DNA of 64,000 nt from Prevotella sp. (GTDB lineage: Bacteria > Bacteroidota > Bacteroidia > Bacteroidales > Muribaculaceae): positions 142,106 to 206,105 of the forward strand of contig JAMPIK010000002.1 in the NCBI GenBank assembly GCA_023662865.1, read 5' to 3'. Below the pieces are notes generated by a model. The model was not told the origin of the DNA, searched no databases, and saw only the letters and a program-made list of their open reading frames with translations. Positions 53,176 through 62,170 of this stretch are shown here, piece by piece (position 1 is the stretch's first letter; every line of letters starts with the position of its first letter). The translations under genes were made by a program, and so were the position numbers.

Positions 53176-55215
53176 TTATAGTTTTCCGAGGTTGAAGCGG
53201 ATGCCGGCGTAGGCCATGGCACCGTGAATGGGGCCCCACACCATTGTGGGGTCGAAGCCTTGTGACCAGGGGTCGGAGGCGTTGATTATGGGGTTCTTTA
53301 GGCGGAAGTTTGTGAGGTTTTCGCCACCGAGGTATATGGAGAAGTGCCTGAACCAGCGCGTGATTTGCGCGTTCAGTTGGAAGTACTCCGGAAATCGGCG
53401 ATCCCAGGAGAGTTTACCGTCCGGGAGGGAATAAGGCGTAGGCATACGCCCGGGGCCGTTGAGTTGGCAGGTGACGTCGAACTGCCATATTTTCAACGGG
53501 GTGGCGTAAGAAAGCGTGAGAAGGGCTTTGTACCGGGAAGTGAGGGGCTTTTCCCGCCGTCGGCCGTCGGCGTAAGTTGTCTTCACATCATTAAATCGGT
53601 AAGCAGCCAGGAGATCCAACCCTTTTATTAGGGTGCAGGTTGCGTCAATCTGGAAGGTATGGCTGTAGCTCAGGCCATTTGTAGAGTAAACGGCCACTTG
53701 GAAAGGAGCGGAGTCGTAGTCGACAACCGTTTGCGAGCCAAACCTTGTGTAGTAATACTCGAGGTTCACTCTCAGGGAGCGAGCCGGGAGGGGAATGTTC
53801 AAAGCGGAGCTGATGCCGAAGTTCCAGGCTTTTTCCTGATCGATATTACCAATAATCATGGTTCTGCCGGAGGCGAGCAGGTAGTTATGTTCGGCCAGCG
53901 GAAACACCGAGCGATAACCTTTACCTGCCGAAGCTCTGAAACTCAGGAGGGAAGAAGGCGCATATTTAACATGGAACCGAGGGGTGACAAACGAGCCGTA
54001 GATGCTTGAGCGGTCGTAGCGGATACCTGCCATAGCTGTGAGCTTATCTTCGAGTTTGAGAGTGTACTGCGCGTAAATACCCGGGGTTGTCTCCCGTATC
54101 TTGGAGTGCTTTTTGTCGGACTCGGAAGTATGGGAGTCGCGGTACAACTGACTCAAATAGTCGTAGTTAAGGCTCAAGCCGGCGGCCAGATTATGGTACT
54201 CGTTGAAGTCGTGTTCGAAGAGGAGCTGTGAGTAAAGCGCCTTTTCGTTGACATTGTACGAGTTAAGACCGTAGACGGCATCAAGCTGATGCATCGAGGT
54301 GTTTGCCATGAGCGCAATGTTTGTGTTGTGCTCTCGGTTTAGAATGAATGCGTGCTTCATGTACGCTTCGTATCGGTCTGCGTCCATGTCGATACGGAAG
54401 CGTTTGACGTTCGCGTGGTTATGAATTTGGCCGCCGCGTGCATCTTCCTTAAGCCAACCTATTCCGGCGTGGAAAATATATTTGTCGGTGAACAGGTTCC
54501 AGCGGTTATACAGGTTGTATTGCCGGAGGTGAGGCATATCGGCGAAGCCGTCGTTGTTGACATCGTGGTGCCCCCAACTGTTTTCGAAATGCGCGAGCAG
54601 TTCAGAGTTGAGTTTTGAGGAGATGTGCCAGTTGGCATCGCCGTTGAGTTCGAGTTTAAGATTCGAGTCGAAGTAAGCGTTTAGACTCACCCCCTGCGGG
54701 TCCTGCGGCTTAAGGTACTCAATATCTATTTGCCCGGTCATTGCCTCATACCCGTTTTTGACAGATGCCACTCCTTTCGAGACTTGAATTGACTTCATCC
54801 AAGGTCCCGGCACATAACGAAGCGCGTAAGGAGCTGCGGCACCGCGAAAAGCGGGGAGGTTTTCGGTGAGGAGCTGAACATACGTGCCCGGTAGGCCGAG
54901 TAATTTGATTTGCCTGGCGCCTGTGGCGGCATCAGAGTAGCTGACGTCTACCGAGGGAGAAGTAGAGAAGCTTTCACCGAGGTTGCAGCAAGCGGCTTTG
55001 AACAGTTCCGCTTTACCGAGCCGTTCGCCGTTAAGGACGCCTCCGATACGACGGGAGGCAGCGGCGTTGCTGACGATAACGACATCATCGAGCATAGTGG
55101 AGGCCGAGTCGGGGATTTCGGGCTGAGGAGCATTGGTACCGAAAGCAGTCAGCGCGAAACCGGCGAGCAGAGAGGCCGCCAACAAACGGGGGGGATATGC
55201 GGAAATGTTTTTCAT
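53176..55215 (-). CDS. TonB-dependent receptor paired with an HMA protein (metal uptake candidate)
   Basis: 679 residues from the ATG at 55215. A signal peptide (about 1-26) is followed by a plug domain with DDVVIVSNAAASRRIGGVLNG, YVQLLTENLPAFRGAAAPYALRYVPGPWMKSIQVSKGVASVKNGYEAMTGQIDIEYLKP. A 22-strand barrel of aromatic-alternating strands ends in AYAGIRFNLGKL. No CarboxypepD-reg domain, so it is not a SusC-type receptor. The coupled HMA protein points to copper or a related metal; this is inference. A TAATTTTG -7 box lies at 55248-55255 on the minus strand. The next 300 bp to the following gene contain AT/GC-skewed sequence and the promoter at 55491-55521 only. Confidence 0.88.
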   Translation of the reverse strand: MKNISAYPPRLLAASLLAGFALTAFGTNAPQPEIPDSASTMLDDVVIVSNAAASRRIGGVLNGERLGKAELFKAACCNLGESFSTSPSVDVSYSDAATGARQIKLLGLPGTYVQLLTENLPAFRGAAAPYALRYVPGPWMKSIQVSKGVASVKNGYEAMTGQIDIEYLKPQDPQGVSLNAYFDSNLKLELNGDANWHISSKLNSELLAHFENSWGHHDVNNDGFADMPHLRQYNLYNRWNLFTDKYIFHAGIGWLKEDARGGQIHNHANVKRFRIDMDADRYEAYMKHAFILNREHNTNIALMANTSMHQLDAVYGLNSYNVNEKALYSQLLFEHDFNEYHNLAAGLSLNYDYLSQLYRDSHTSESDKKHSKIRETTPGIYAQYTLKLEDKLTAMAGIRYDRSSIYGSFVTPRFHVKYAPSSLLSFRASAGKGYRSVFPLAEHNYLLASGRTMIIGNIDQEKAWNFGISSALNIPLPARSLRVNLEYYYTRFGSQTVVDYDSAPFQVAVYSTNGLSYSHTFQIDATCTLIKGLDLLAAYRFNDVKTTYADGRRREKPLTSRYKALLTLSYATPLKIWQFDVTCQLNGPGRMPTPYSLPDGKLSWDRRFPEYFQLNAQITRWFRHFSIYLGGENLTNFRLKNPIINASDPWSQGFDPTMVWGPIHGAMAYAGIRFNLGKL

Positions 55216-55490
55216 AACCGAATGCAAAGTTATATCAAAATCGGGGTCAAAATTAGCAAAAATTTTTGATTGGAGGTTAACGGTGTATTAATAAGACGTA
55301 TAGAGTTGGGGGAAATTTTGTTTTTAACATAATTTAACGGAGGAGACTGACGTGGGGAGGGGGTAAGATATATAAATTTATAAATTTTATATGATTTATA
55401 AGGTGGGTAGAGGGTGGAGCTAATGGTTTTTGGGTATGGGGGTGGGAGGTTAGTGGGGGAGTGAGGGGCAAAAACCACTAATTTTGGGTA

Positions 55491-55521
55491 TTGCGGGGGT
55501 TGGAAAAGGGTCGTAATTTTG
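55491..55521 (+). promoter_or_regulatory. Promoter of the HmuY/HmuR-like operon
   Basis: TTG at 55491-55493, 20 bp, TAATTTTG at 55514-55521. Leader about 69 nt to the ATG at 55595. No Fur-type box was recognised by eye. Confidence 0.7.
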
Positions 55522-55594
55522 CAGTCGGAAAATTGAGGGGATTTTATCCTTGATTTTTTATTCAAACTGAATACTATAATAGTTTAAATTTATA

Positions 55595-56023
55595 ATGAAG
55601 AAATTGTTATTTACTTTGTTTACGGGTGCTTGCGGGGTGTTCGCTATGAGTGGTGCCACACAGCTTCAGCTGACACTTGCCGACGGGAGCACTCCGGCTT
55701 ATGCGCTTGCAGAGAAGCCGAACATCACATTTCCGGGTGATGACATGGTGATCAGCACTTCGGAGGCGAGTGTGACTTACAGCCGGGCAGAAGTGGTGAA
55801 TATGGTATTCACCGAGGTTGCATCGGTGGATACACTTACCGGGGAACAGCAGTTTTCGTATGTCTGCGGTGTAATCACAGCACCCGATTCTGAAATCTGC
55901 GTATTCAATATGGAGGGTATGGTTTGCCTTCAAGGCCGCGAGAGCCTCTCTGTTCAGGATTTGAACGCCGGTATATATATAGTAAAGACACAAAATCATA
56001 CAGTAAAAATTTTCGTAAAATAA
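55595..56023 (+). CDS. Secreted protein with type IX-like tail, first gene of the HmuY operon
   Basis: 142 residues: signal peptide (1-20, FAMSGATQL), a short beta domain (TLADGSTPAYALAEKPNITFPGDDMVI) and a C-terminal segment (CVFNMEGMVCLQGRESLSVQDLNAGIYIVKTQNHTVKIFVK) that closely follows the type A sorting-tail pattern of a GxYIVK-type turn and a KIxVK end. Being almost only signal and tail, it is an unusual cargo. Function unknown. The next gene starts 6 bp later. Confidence 0.75.
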   Translation: MKKLLFTLFTGACGVFAMSGATQLQLTLADGSTPAYALAEKPNITFPGDDMVISTSEASVTYSRAEVVNMVFTEVASVDTLTGEQQFSYVCGVITAPDSEICVFNMEGMVCLQGRESLSVQDLNAGIYIVKTQNHTVKIFVK

Positions 56024-56029
56024 GTTAAG

Positions 56030-57079
56030 ATGAAGAAACATATACTTACAGCCGTGATGATCGCGGCAAGCATGACCGCATACGCTGAAACCGAAGTAAT
56101 GAAAATCACACTCAAGACCGGGGAGGTAACCTCAATCGCCGTGTCGGACATCGAAGAGATGACATTCGCGTTGGAAGATGAGCCTGCCCCGGAACCCACC
56201 ATGGCCGAGAAGTATGCCGGAGTGTATGGCGGTACTCAGGAGATAACCGTCGGCGGCCAGTTTACTTACAGCACATGGGTGGAGTACACACTTACAGCTG
56301 AAGAAGACGGTACACTGACCGTTTCAATCCCTGAATATTCATTGGCCAACACACAGATGGGCGACCTGACCTTAGGTGCAGTCACAATCAAGGGACTGGA
56401 ATATGACGAGGCCAAGGGCGGCTTCTACCGTATGTATGCCAACGACGGCATTATGCAGCACTTCTTGGCAGTGAACGGAGGTACGACAATGTTTGACAAA
56501 GACTATGAGCTCGGCGGCGAGAGCAGCATATTCATCTCTTTGACAGACAAGACAATCCATGTAGAGAACCCGTTCAAGCTGGGCGCAATGCCGCTGCCCA
56601 TGACCGGCAAGTTTGAAGGCACAATCGGTGCGGAGAAGCCGGAACCCACTATGGCCGAGAAGTATGCCGGCGTGTACAACGGTACACAAAAAGTAATCGT
56701 CGGCGGTCAATTCACTTATGAGACTACTGTGGCTTATACGCTTACAGCAGGAGAAAACGGCACATTGACAGTGTCAATACCGCAGTATTCATTGTCCAAC
56801 ACCATGATGGGCGACCTGACCTTGGGCGCAGTGACTATCAGCGGTTTGGAATATGACGAGGCCAAGGGAGGTTTCTACCGCATGTATGCCAACGACGGCA
56901 TCAAGCAGCATTTCAAGGCAGAGAAAGACGGCACATCCACAATGGACAACGACTATGAACTCGGAGGAGAGAGTAATATCCTCATCACACTGACAGACAA
57001 TAAAATCAATGTGACAAATCCGTTTAAACTCGGAGCAATGCCCTTGTCCCTGACAGCCGAGTTTGAAGGCAGTAAGTAA
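56030..57079 (+). CDS. Secreted protein with two tandem calycin-like domains
   Basis: 349 residues: signal peptide (1-18), a short acidic linker, then two nearly identical domains of 150 residues starting at about 55 and 205 (each from EPTMAEKYAGVY to GAMPL). Repeats are 450 bp apart at DNA level (56191 and 56641) and highly similar, pointing to a recent in-frame duplication. The beta-rich pattern matches 'calycin-like domain-containing' proteins, which in Bacteroidetes travel with HmuY-type genes. Likely a small-ligand-binding surface or periplasmic protein. Confidence 0.78.
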   Translation: MKKHILTAVMIAASMTAYAETEVMKITLKTGEVTSIAVSDIEEMTFALEDEPAPEPTMAEKYAGVYGGTQEITVGGQFTYSTWVEYTLTAEEDGTLTVSIPEYSLANTQMGDLTLGAVTIKGLEYDEAKGGFYRMYANDGIMQHFLAVNGGTTMFDKDYELGGESSIFISLTDKTIHVENPFKLGAMPLPMTGKFEGTIGAEKPEPTMAEKYAGVYNGTQKVIVGGQFTYETTVAYTLTAGENGTLTVSIPQYSLSNTMMGDLTLGAVTISGLEYDEAKGGFYRMYANDGIKQHFKAEKDGTSTMDNDYELGGESNILITLTDNKINVTNPFKLGAMPLSLTAEFEGSK

Positions 57080-57080
57080 G

Positions 57081-57866
57081 ATGAAATTAAATTATAGAAG
57101 TTTGCGCATTACCGGCACAGTGATTGGAGTAGCTTTTGCACTCCAATCCTGTACCGGTATTTTTGACTCCGTATACGATGAGCCGGAAGATCCGGCGCAG
57201 AACACCGTGGCCGGCCAATTGTATATCGATGCGTCTGATTGGGGCAAATGGTATTATATCGATTTGCCGGCAGTGGCGGCCCTCACTCTTGAAGATGAAA
57301 GCTATAACGCCAACGAGGCGTGGCAGACATTTGACATCCCGATGCAAGAAATTTCGAGGCAAGAAGGGAAGTGGGGAATCTATACCTATTGGTATGACGT
57401 GTTCGGAGCCGGAATTTCCGAGAACAAATTTGTGGCATATTATCCTACGGAGGCACAGCCGGAGCCGGAGAGCTGGACAATAGCCGTGCACCGCAACAAT
57501 GTGCGAACCAACGGGTGCAGCGCGGCAGCTACCTCATTCAAGAGCTTTGAAGAGATACCCTCGGACAAGAGTTTCCTGAATGCCCTGAACTTTGAGGGCG
57601 ACCGCTGGAGTGAGAACGAAGTGTGGTGCGAACAGAGCCAGATGCTTTCCGGGCTTATCGGCAATCAGGGGATTGAAATCAACCCGGTGTTGAGCAAATG
57701 GTTGGCAGTGGAGATACCACCGATACCGCCGGCATTTACCATTAACAGCAATGTGTTTATTCTGCGTCTTGCCGACGGCACATACGGCGCCATACAGTTG
57801 GAGAACTATCAGAGCCCGACGGGAGTGAAATGTTGTCTTACCATTAATTACCGATATCCGATATGA
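57081..57866 (+). CDS. HmuY-family heme-binding-like lipoprotein
   Basis: 261 residues from the ATG at 57081, 1 bp after the previous stop. Lipoprotein signal ending in FALQSC-TGIF (cysteine about residue 23). Family features are GKWYYIDLPAV near 55-65, WGIYTYWYDV, and the WTIAVHRNNVRTNGCSA block (about 133-149). The last corresponds to the W-D-I-A-F-H-R-x-x-x-R-T-N-G-G motif of HmuY, with one Gly changed to Cys. HmuY proteins capture heme (or another tetrapyrrole) and pass it to a TonB receptor. The axial ligands cannot be assigned by eye. The gene overlaps the receptor gene by 4 nt. Confidence 0.8.
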   Translation: MKLNYRSLRITGTVIGVAFALQSCTGIFDSVYDEPEDPAQNTVAGQLYIDASDWGKWYYIDLPAVAALTLEDESYNANEAWQTFDIPMQEISRQEGKWGIYTYWYDVFGAGISENKFVAYYPTEAQPEPESWTIAVHRNNVRTNGCSAAATSFKSFEEIPSDKSFLNALNFEGDRWSENEVWCEQSQMLSGLIGNQGIEINPVLSKWLAVEIPPIPPAFTINSNVFILRLADGTYGAIQLENYQSPTGVKCCLTINYRYPI

Positions 57867-59794
57867 TATTGACAAGCATATTGATGGCCGCCGGGGCAGT
57901 AGCGACGGACACCGTGCCTACCTTCTATGATGACTTGGACGAGGTAGTGGTGACCGGCACACGCGCACCAAAACTACTGAAAGATGTGCCCGTGCAGACC
58001 ACCGTGATTACCGCCAAGGATATAGAGCGCACCGATGCCACCAACATAGAAGAGCTGTTGCAGCAACAGATGCCCGGCGTGGAATTTTCGTACGCCATGA
58101 ACCAACAGGTGCATATGAACTTCGGAGGCTTCGGCGGTCAGGGGGTGTTATTCCTTGTAGACGGCGAGCGCCTTGCCGGCGAGACTATGGACGATGTGGA
58201 CTTCAGCCGCCTTGATATGGGCGATGTGGAGCGCATCGAGATAGTACGCGGTGCTTCGAGTGCGCTGTACGGCGGGAATGCGGCCGGCGGGGTAATCAAT
58301 ATCATTACCAAAGAGCCGCGCAAGAAGTGGAGCGCGAACGTAAATGCACGCATCGGGCGGCATGACAATCAACGATACGGCGGGAATTTTTCGTTCAGAA
58401 ACAAGCGAGTGAGCAACACGCTGACCGCGACATATTCGCGCATCAGCAGCTATGATGTGAAGAGTTCGCCAGATCCGCTGACACGCGTAGTGACCACCAT
58501 CTATGGCAATCGCACGCTGAATGTGCGCGACCATGTGAGCGTCACCCCCTTTGACGTCCTTAAGCTGACGGCACGCGCCGGGTACTTCTTCCGCGAGATA
58601 CCACGCATTCTCGACACCCCGGAGAGATACCGCGACTATTCCGCCGGGCTGAAAGGAACATGGCAGTTTACAGACGCCGACAATATCGAAGTGGCATACT
58701 CATTTGACCAGTATGACAAATCATCGTATATGCGCATCAACGGCTTGGATGTGCGCAATTACAGTGATGTGATAAATTCCGTGCGCGGCGTGTGGAGTCA
58801 TACGTTCAATAATGATAACGTGCTGACGCTCGGTGCCGACTACCGCTATGATTATCTGAACAACACGAAGCTTGCCAACGGCGCGAAGCATGAAGCCAAT
58901 GCCGATGCCTTCGCGCAATTTGACTGGGTTATAAACGAGAAATGGGAGGTAGTGGGCGCAGCGCGATATGACTACTTCTCAAGTACGAATACCTCGCGAG
59001 TGACCCCGAAAATCACCGGGCGCTACAAGCCTACTGACAATACCAACGTGCGCCTCGGCTATGGCATGGGATTTCGTACCCCTACATTGAAAGAGAGATT
59101 CTATAATTTCGATATGGCCGGAATATGGATTGTGGAAGGCAATCCGAACTTGAAACCCGAGTCGAGCCAAAATGTCAACGCATCGTTTGACTGGACTATC
59201 TCCAACTACACGGCAACCGTGACCGGCTATTATAATAATGTGGAGAACAAGATAGCCACCGGGCTGCCCTATTATAAACAAGGAGAAGGCAATCAACTGT
59301 TTTTGCAGTATATAAACCTTGACAGATACAGTGTGTACGGTTTTGAGGCCACTGTTCAGGCACGCTGGGCATGCGGCCTCTCCGGCAAGCTCTCATACGC
59401 TTTCACGCATGAGAATTTTCTGAAAGACAAAGAGGGGAACACCGCCAACAACCAGTATATACCCTCGCGCGAGCATACGCTGACCGCAAATCTTGAATGG
59501 CAGAAGAACTTTGCGAAAGACTATGACCTCACCCTGGGAGTGAACGGGCGAGTGCTTTCGGGAGTAACCAACATCGAGTATAAAGATTATTACGACATAG
59601 CCGCCGGGACGGTAGACGTGCATTATCCGGCATATACGCTTTGGAAACTCTCCGCAGCTTTGAGCTTCCGAAAACATGTGAAAATCACATTGGCGGCAGA
59701 CAATATTTTCAATTACAAACCAAAATATTATTACCTTAACGCACCGCTTACCGACGGTATAGATATACTTGCCGGTATAGCTATAACTATATGA
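57863..59794 (+). CDS. TonB-dependent receptor, HmuR-like
   Basis: 643 residues, start ATG overlapping the HmuY-like gene (ATGA). A short signal sequence (1-14) is followed by a TonB-box-like LDEVVVTGTRAPKLL, the plug (VDGERLAGETMDDVDFSRLDMGDVERIEIVRGASSALYGGNAAGGVINIITKEP) and a beta-barrel with GYGMGFRTPTLKERFYNFDM and the terminal strand GIDILAGIAITI. Typical of siderophore, heme and cobalamin receptors. Together with the HmuY-like protein a heme or porphyrin substrate is most likely. The signal sequence is unusually short. Confidence 0.88.
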   Translation: MILTSILMAAGAVATDTVPTFYDDLDEVVVTGTRAPKLLKDVPVQTTVITAKDIERTDATNIEELLQQQMPGVEFSYAMNQQVHMNFGGFGGQGVLFLVDGERLAGETMDDVDFSRLDMGDVERIEIVRGASSALYGGNAAGGVINIITKEPRKKWSANVNARIGRHDNQRYGGNFSFRNKRVSNTLTATYSRISSYDVKSSPDPLTRVVTTIYGNRTLNVRDHVSVTPFDVLKLTARAGYFFREIPRILDTPERYRDYSAGLKGTWQFTDADNIEVAYSFDQYDKSSYMRINGLDVRNYSDVINSVRGVWSHTFNNDNVLTLGADYRYDYLNNTKLANGAKHEANADAFAQFDWVINEKWEVVGAARYDYFSSTNTSRVTPKITGRYKPTDNTNVRLGYGMGFRTPTLKERFYNFDMAGIWIVEGNPNLKPESSQNVNASFDWTISNYTATVTGYYNNVENKIATGLPYYKQGEGNQLFLQYINLDRYSVYGFEATVQARWACGLSGKLSYAFTHENFLKDKEGNTANNQYIPSREHTLTANLEWQKNFAKDYDLTLGVNGRVLSGVTNIEYKDYYDIAAGTVDVHYPAYTLWKLSAALSFRKHVKITLAADNIFNYKPKYYYLNAPLTDGIDILAGIAITI

Positions 59795-60678
59795 AAGAGA
59801 AGAAATTATATTGGTGGAAAGCGATAGCGTCGTTTCTGTTCGTACTGTTTATGATGCCGCTGGGTCATGCACTGATGATCATCATGGAGCATACTATGGA
59901 CGAGACCACGCTTCATTATGCGGCGTTCGCAATGGGCGCAGCGGGCATGGTGTTTGTGATTATCGGCGTGTTCGCCAAAGGTGACACCAAGCAGACTCTT
60001 TGGGGATTGACAGGCGGCCTGCTCTTCTGGACCGGGTGGGTGGAATTTCTGTTCATGTACTTCGCGAACCGCTTCGGCACACAGCCGCAGCTTGACCCGG
60101 TGACCGGGGAGGTGGTGAGCAGGCCGGAATACCTGATAATGCCCGCCTCGTTCGGCTTCTGGGTCATGGTGCTTATGCTATACACTTTCAGTACACGCAA
60201 CGGTTGCAACTTTATCAATTGGATACAGCGCAGAGTGCTCGGGAGGAAGAAAGATTTGGTGGCGGCACGGCCCATGACGCGCCATTCGAGCATTATCACC
60301 TTCATGGAGCTGATGATGATACTTTGGGGAAGCTACCTGCTTTTGATGTTCTGCTATGATGACCGTTTTCTCGGGGACCATCACCCGGTGACATTGTTTA
60401 TCGGCCTGGGGTGCCTGATTGGCTCGGTTTTTATCTTTATCAAGCAATTGCATATCCCGGCGTGGGGTGCGAATATCCGCATGGCCATAGCTACGGTGAT
60501 TGTGTTCTGGACCCCCGTGGAAATTATGGGGCGCATGAACCTGTTCAAAGAGATTTGGATTGCACCGATGCAGCATAAGCCGGAGATGATAACGATACTC
60601 GGTGCATTTTTGATACTTGCAATATACTTGATTTGGAAAGCGCGCGTTAATAAGAGTGTGTCTAATAAAAAAGCGTGA
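59791..60678 (+). CDS. Eight-helix membrane protein of the HmuY/HmuR-like operon
   Basis: 295 residues with about eight hydrophobic helices, starting KLYWWKAIASFLFVLFMMPLGHALMIIMEH. Several conserved-looking His, Trp and Met residues sit near helix ends (HALMII, EHTMDET, HYAAF, DHHPVT), which could bind a metal or heme. No ATPase or known transporter motif. Overlaps the preceding gene by 4 nt (ATGA) and the next by 4 nt (GTGA), so it is tightly coupled to uptake. I do not recognise the family; a role in inner-membrane handling of the imported ligand is possible. Confidence 0.7.
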   Translation: MKEKKLYWWKAIASFLFVLFMMPLGHALMIIMEHTMDETTLHYAAFAMGAAGMVFVIIGVFAKGDTKQTLWGLTGGLLFWTGWVEFLFMYFANRFGTQPQLDPVTGEVVSRPEYLIMPASFGFWVMVLMLYTFSTRNGCNFINWIQRRVLGRKKDLVAARPMTRHSSIITFMELMMILWGSYLLLMFCYDDRFLGDHHPVTLFIGLGCLIGSVFIFIKQLHIPAWGANIRMAIATVIVFWTPVEIMGRMNLFKEIWIAPMQHKPEMITILGAFLILAIYLIWKARVNKSVSNKKA

Positions 60679-62114
60679 ATTGGAGAAAACAACATAAATG
60701 GTCGGGAATATCAGCGGCATTTTTGCTGCTGATATTTTGCGTGTCCGGGATAATATTGAATCATCGCGAGGCGGTGTCCGGCATGGAGGTCAGCCGCAGC
60801 GTGTTGCCGCCGTGGTATAAGTTTCATAATTGGAACGGCGGACTTCTTCGCGGCACTTTGCCATACGGCGACAAAGTGTTGATCTACGGGAGCAACGGTG
60901 TGTGGCTTACCGACTCGGCAGCGGGGAATGTGGGCGACTTTAATGCCGGACTGCCGGAGGGGACAGACAATCGGCAGATTCGTGCTCTTGCCGAGACTTC
61001 AGACGGGCTTTATGCGTTGAGTCCGGGCGGTTTATATCGGTTGAAGGGCGGGCGTTGGCATGAGGTTTCGCTTCCCGTTGAAGAGGGAGAGAGATTGAGC
61101 GACATGACGGCCAAGGGTGACACCTTGGCGGTAATCGGGCGTTCGAACCTGTATGTATCCACAAATGCCGGGGGCGATTTTCATAAAGTGCAGCCGAAAA
61201 CCTCGCCGGAGCAAGACGGGAAAGTGACCTTGTTTCGCACAGTATGGATGTTGCATAGCGGCGAACTTTTCGGTATTGTCGGGAAGATTATTGTTGACAT
61301 AATAGCCGGGATACTCGCGCTGCTGTCTGTTACCGGAATAGTCTTTTGGCTTCTTCCCAAAACAATACATCGTCGCGTAAAAGCGGGGAAGAAAATCACT
61401 GCTCATGCCTCCGTACTTAAAACTAATTTACGGCTGCACAATAAGATAGGGGTGCTGACCATAGTACTCACACTCCTTGCCGTGGTAACCGGGTGGCTGC
61501 TCCGGCCGCCGGGGATGATACCGCTTGCATTAACGAAGACCGAGCCTGTGCCGGGTACGGAATTGGACAGCGAAAATCCGTGGCATGACAAGCTGCGCAT
61601 GGTACGCTATGACGAAAAGTGCGGCGATTGGCTGCTGTCTACTTCCGATGGATTTTATTCAATGACGGAGCTTGACTCCTCACCTGAGAAAGAGGGGAAG
61701 ACACCGCCGGTGAGCGTAATGGGGCTGAATGTGTGGGAAAGAGCCGACAGCGGTGAGTGGCTTTGCGGCTCATTCTCAGGTATGTACCGCTGGGACAGAC
61801 AGTCCGGGAAATCGACCGACTATCACACCGGGAAGGCTGCACCGCAGACGAGCGGGCCGCCGTTCGGGAAGTTTGCAGTTTCGGGCTATTCAAAGGAATT
61901 TAATACAGTTGTGGAGTACAACGACGGTACGGCGGATATCAAGCAGCCGGAAGAATTAAAGAACTTGCCGATGTCATTGTGGGGAGTGGCTCTTGAGGCT
62001 CACTCCGGGAGGATATTTATCGGGCAGTCAGCCACATACATATTCATCTTCATAACCGGCCTGATAATAGTCTGGGCTCTTGTGAGCGGTTACAAAATTC
62101 GGCGCAAGAAGTGA
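60675..62114 (+). CDS. PepSY-associated transmembrane protein
   Basis: 479 residues from a GTG at 60675 (VNWRKQHKWSG, translated as Met) overlapping the previous stop. N-terminal helix WSGISAAFLLLIFCVSGIILNHR typical of PepSY-TM proteins, a periplasmic beta-propeller-like region (about 60-190 with YGSNGVWLTDSAAG, SLYALSPGGLYRL), two to three central helices (IVDIIAGILALLSVTGIVFWLLP; LTIVLTLLAVVTGWLL), a second periplasmic domain and a last helix. PepSY-TM proteins are often ferric or heme reductase-like partners of TonB receptors. Terminal gene of the operon. Confidence 0.82.
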   Translation: MNWRKQHKWSGISAAFLLLIFCVSGIILNHREAVSGMEVSRSVLPPWYKFHNWNGGLLRGTLPYGDKVLIYGSNGVWLTDSAAGNVGDFNAGLPEGTDNRQIRALAETSDGLYALSPGGLYRLKGGRWHEVSLPVEEGERLSDMTAKGDTLAVIGRSNLYVSTNAGGDFHKVQPKTSPEQDGKVTLFRTVWMLHSGELFGIVGKIIVDIIAGILALLSVTGIVFWLLPKTIHRRVKAGKKITAHASVLKTNLRLHNKIGVLTIVLTLLAVVTGWLLRPPGMIPLALTKTEPVPGTELDSENPWHDKLRMVRYDEKCGDWLLSTSDGFYSMTELDSSPEKEGKTPPVSVMGLNVWERADSGEWLCGSFSGMYRWDRQSGKSTDYHTGKAAPQTSGPPFGKFAVSGYSKEFNTVVEYNDGTADIKQPEELKNLPMSLWGVALEAHSGRIFIGQSATYIFIFITGLIIVWALVSGYKIRRKK

Positions 62115-62117
62115 GGG

Positions 62118-62148
62118 TTGCATATAAGCGTGGAAATTTGTAATTTTG
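62118..62148 (+). promoter_or_regulatory. Promoter of purC-ubiE
   Basis: TTG at 62118-62120, 20 bp, TAATTTTG at 62141-62148; leader about 18 nt to the purC ATG. The start lies 3 bp past the previous stop, so no terminator separates the operons. Confidence 0.7.
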
Positions 62149-62170
62149 CGGTCTAAAACAAATTACTGTT

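Noticed and set aside
55230..55565. 111-codon minus-strand frame between the TonB receptor and the HmuY operon
   Set aside because: Composition (Pro, Ser, Ile, Lys runs) reflects skewed AT/G-rich DNA, it overlaps the consensus promoter at 55491-55521, and it has no family features.
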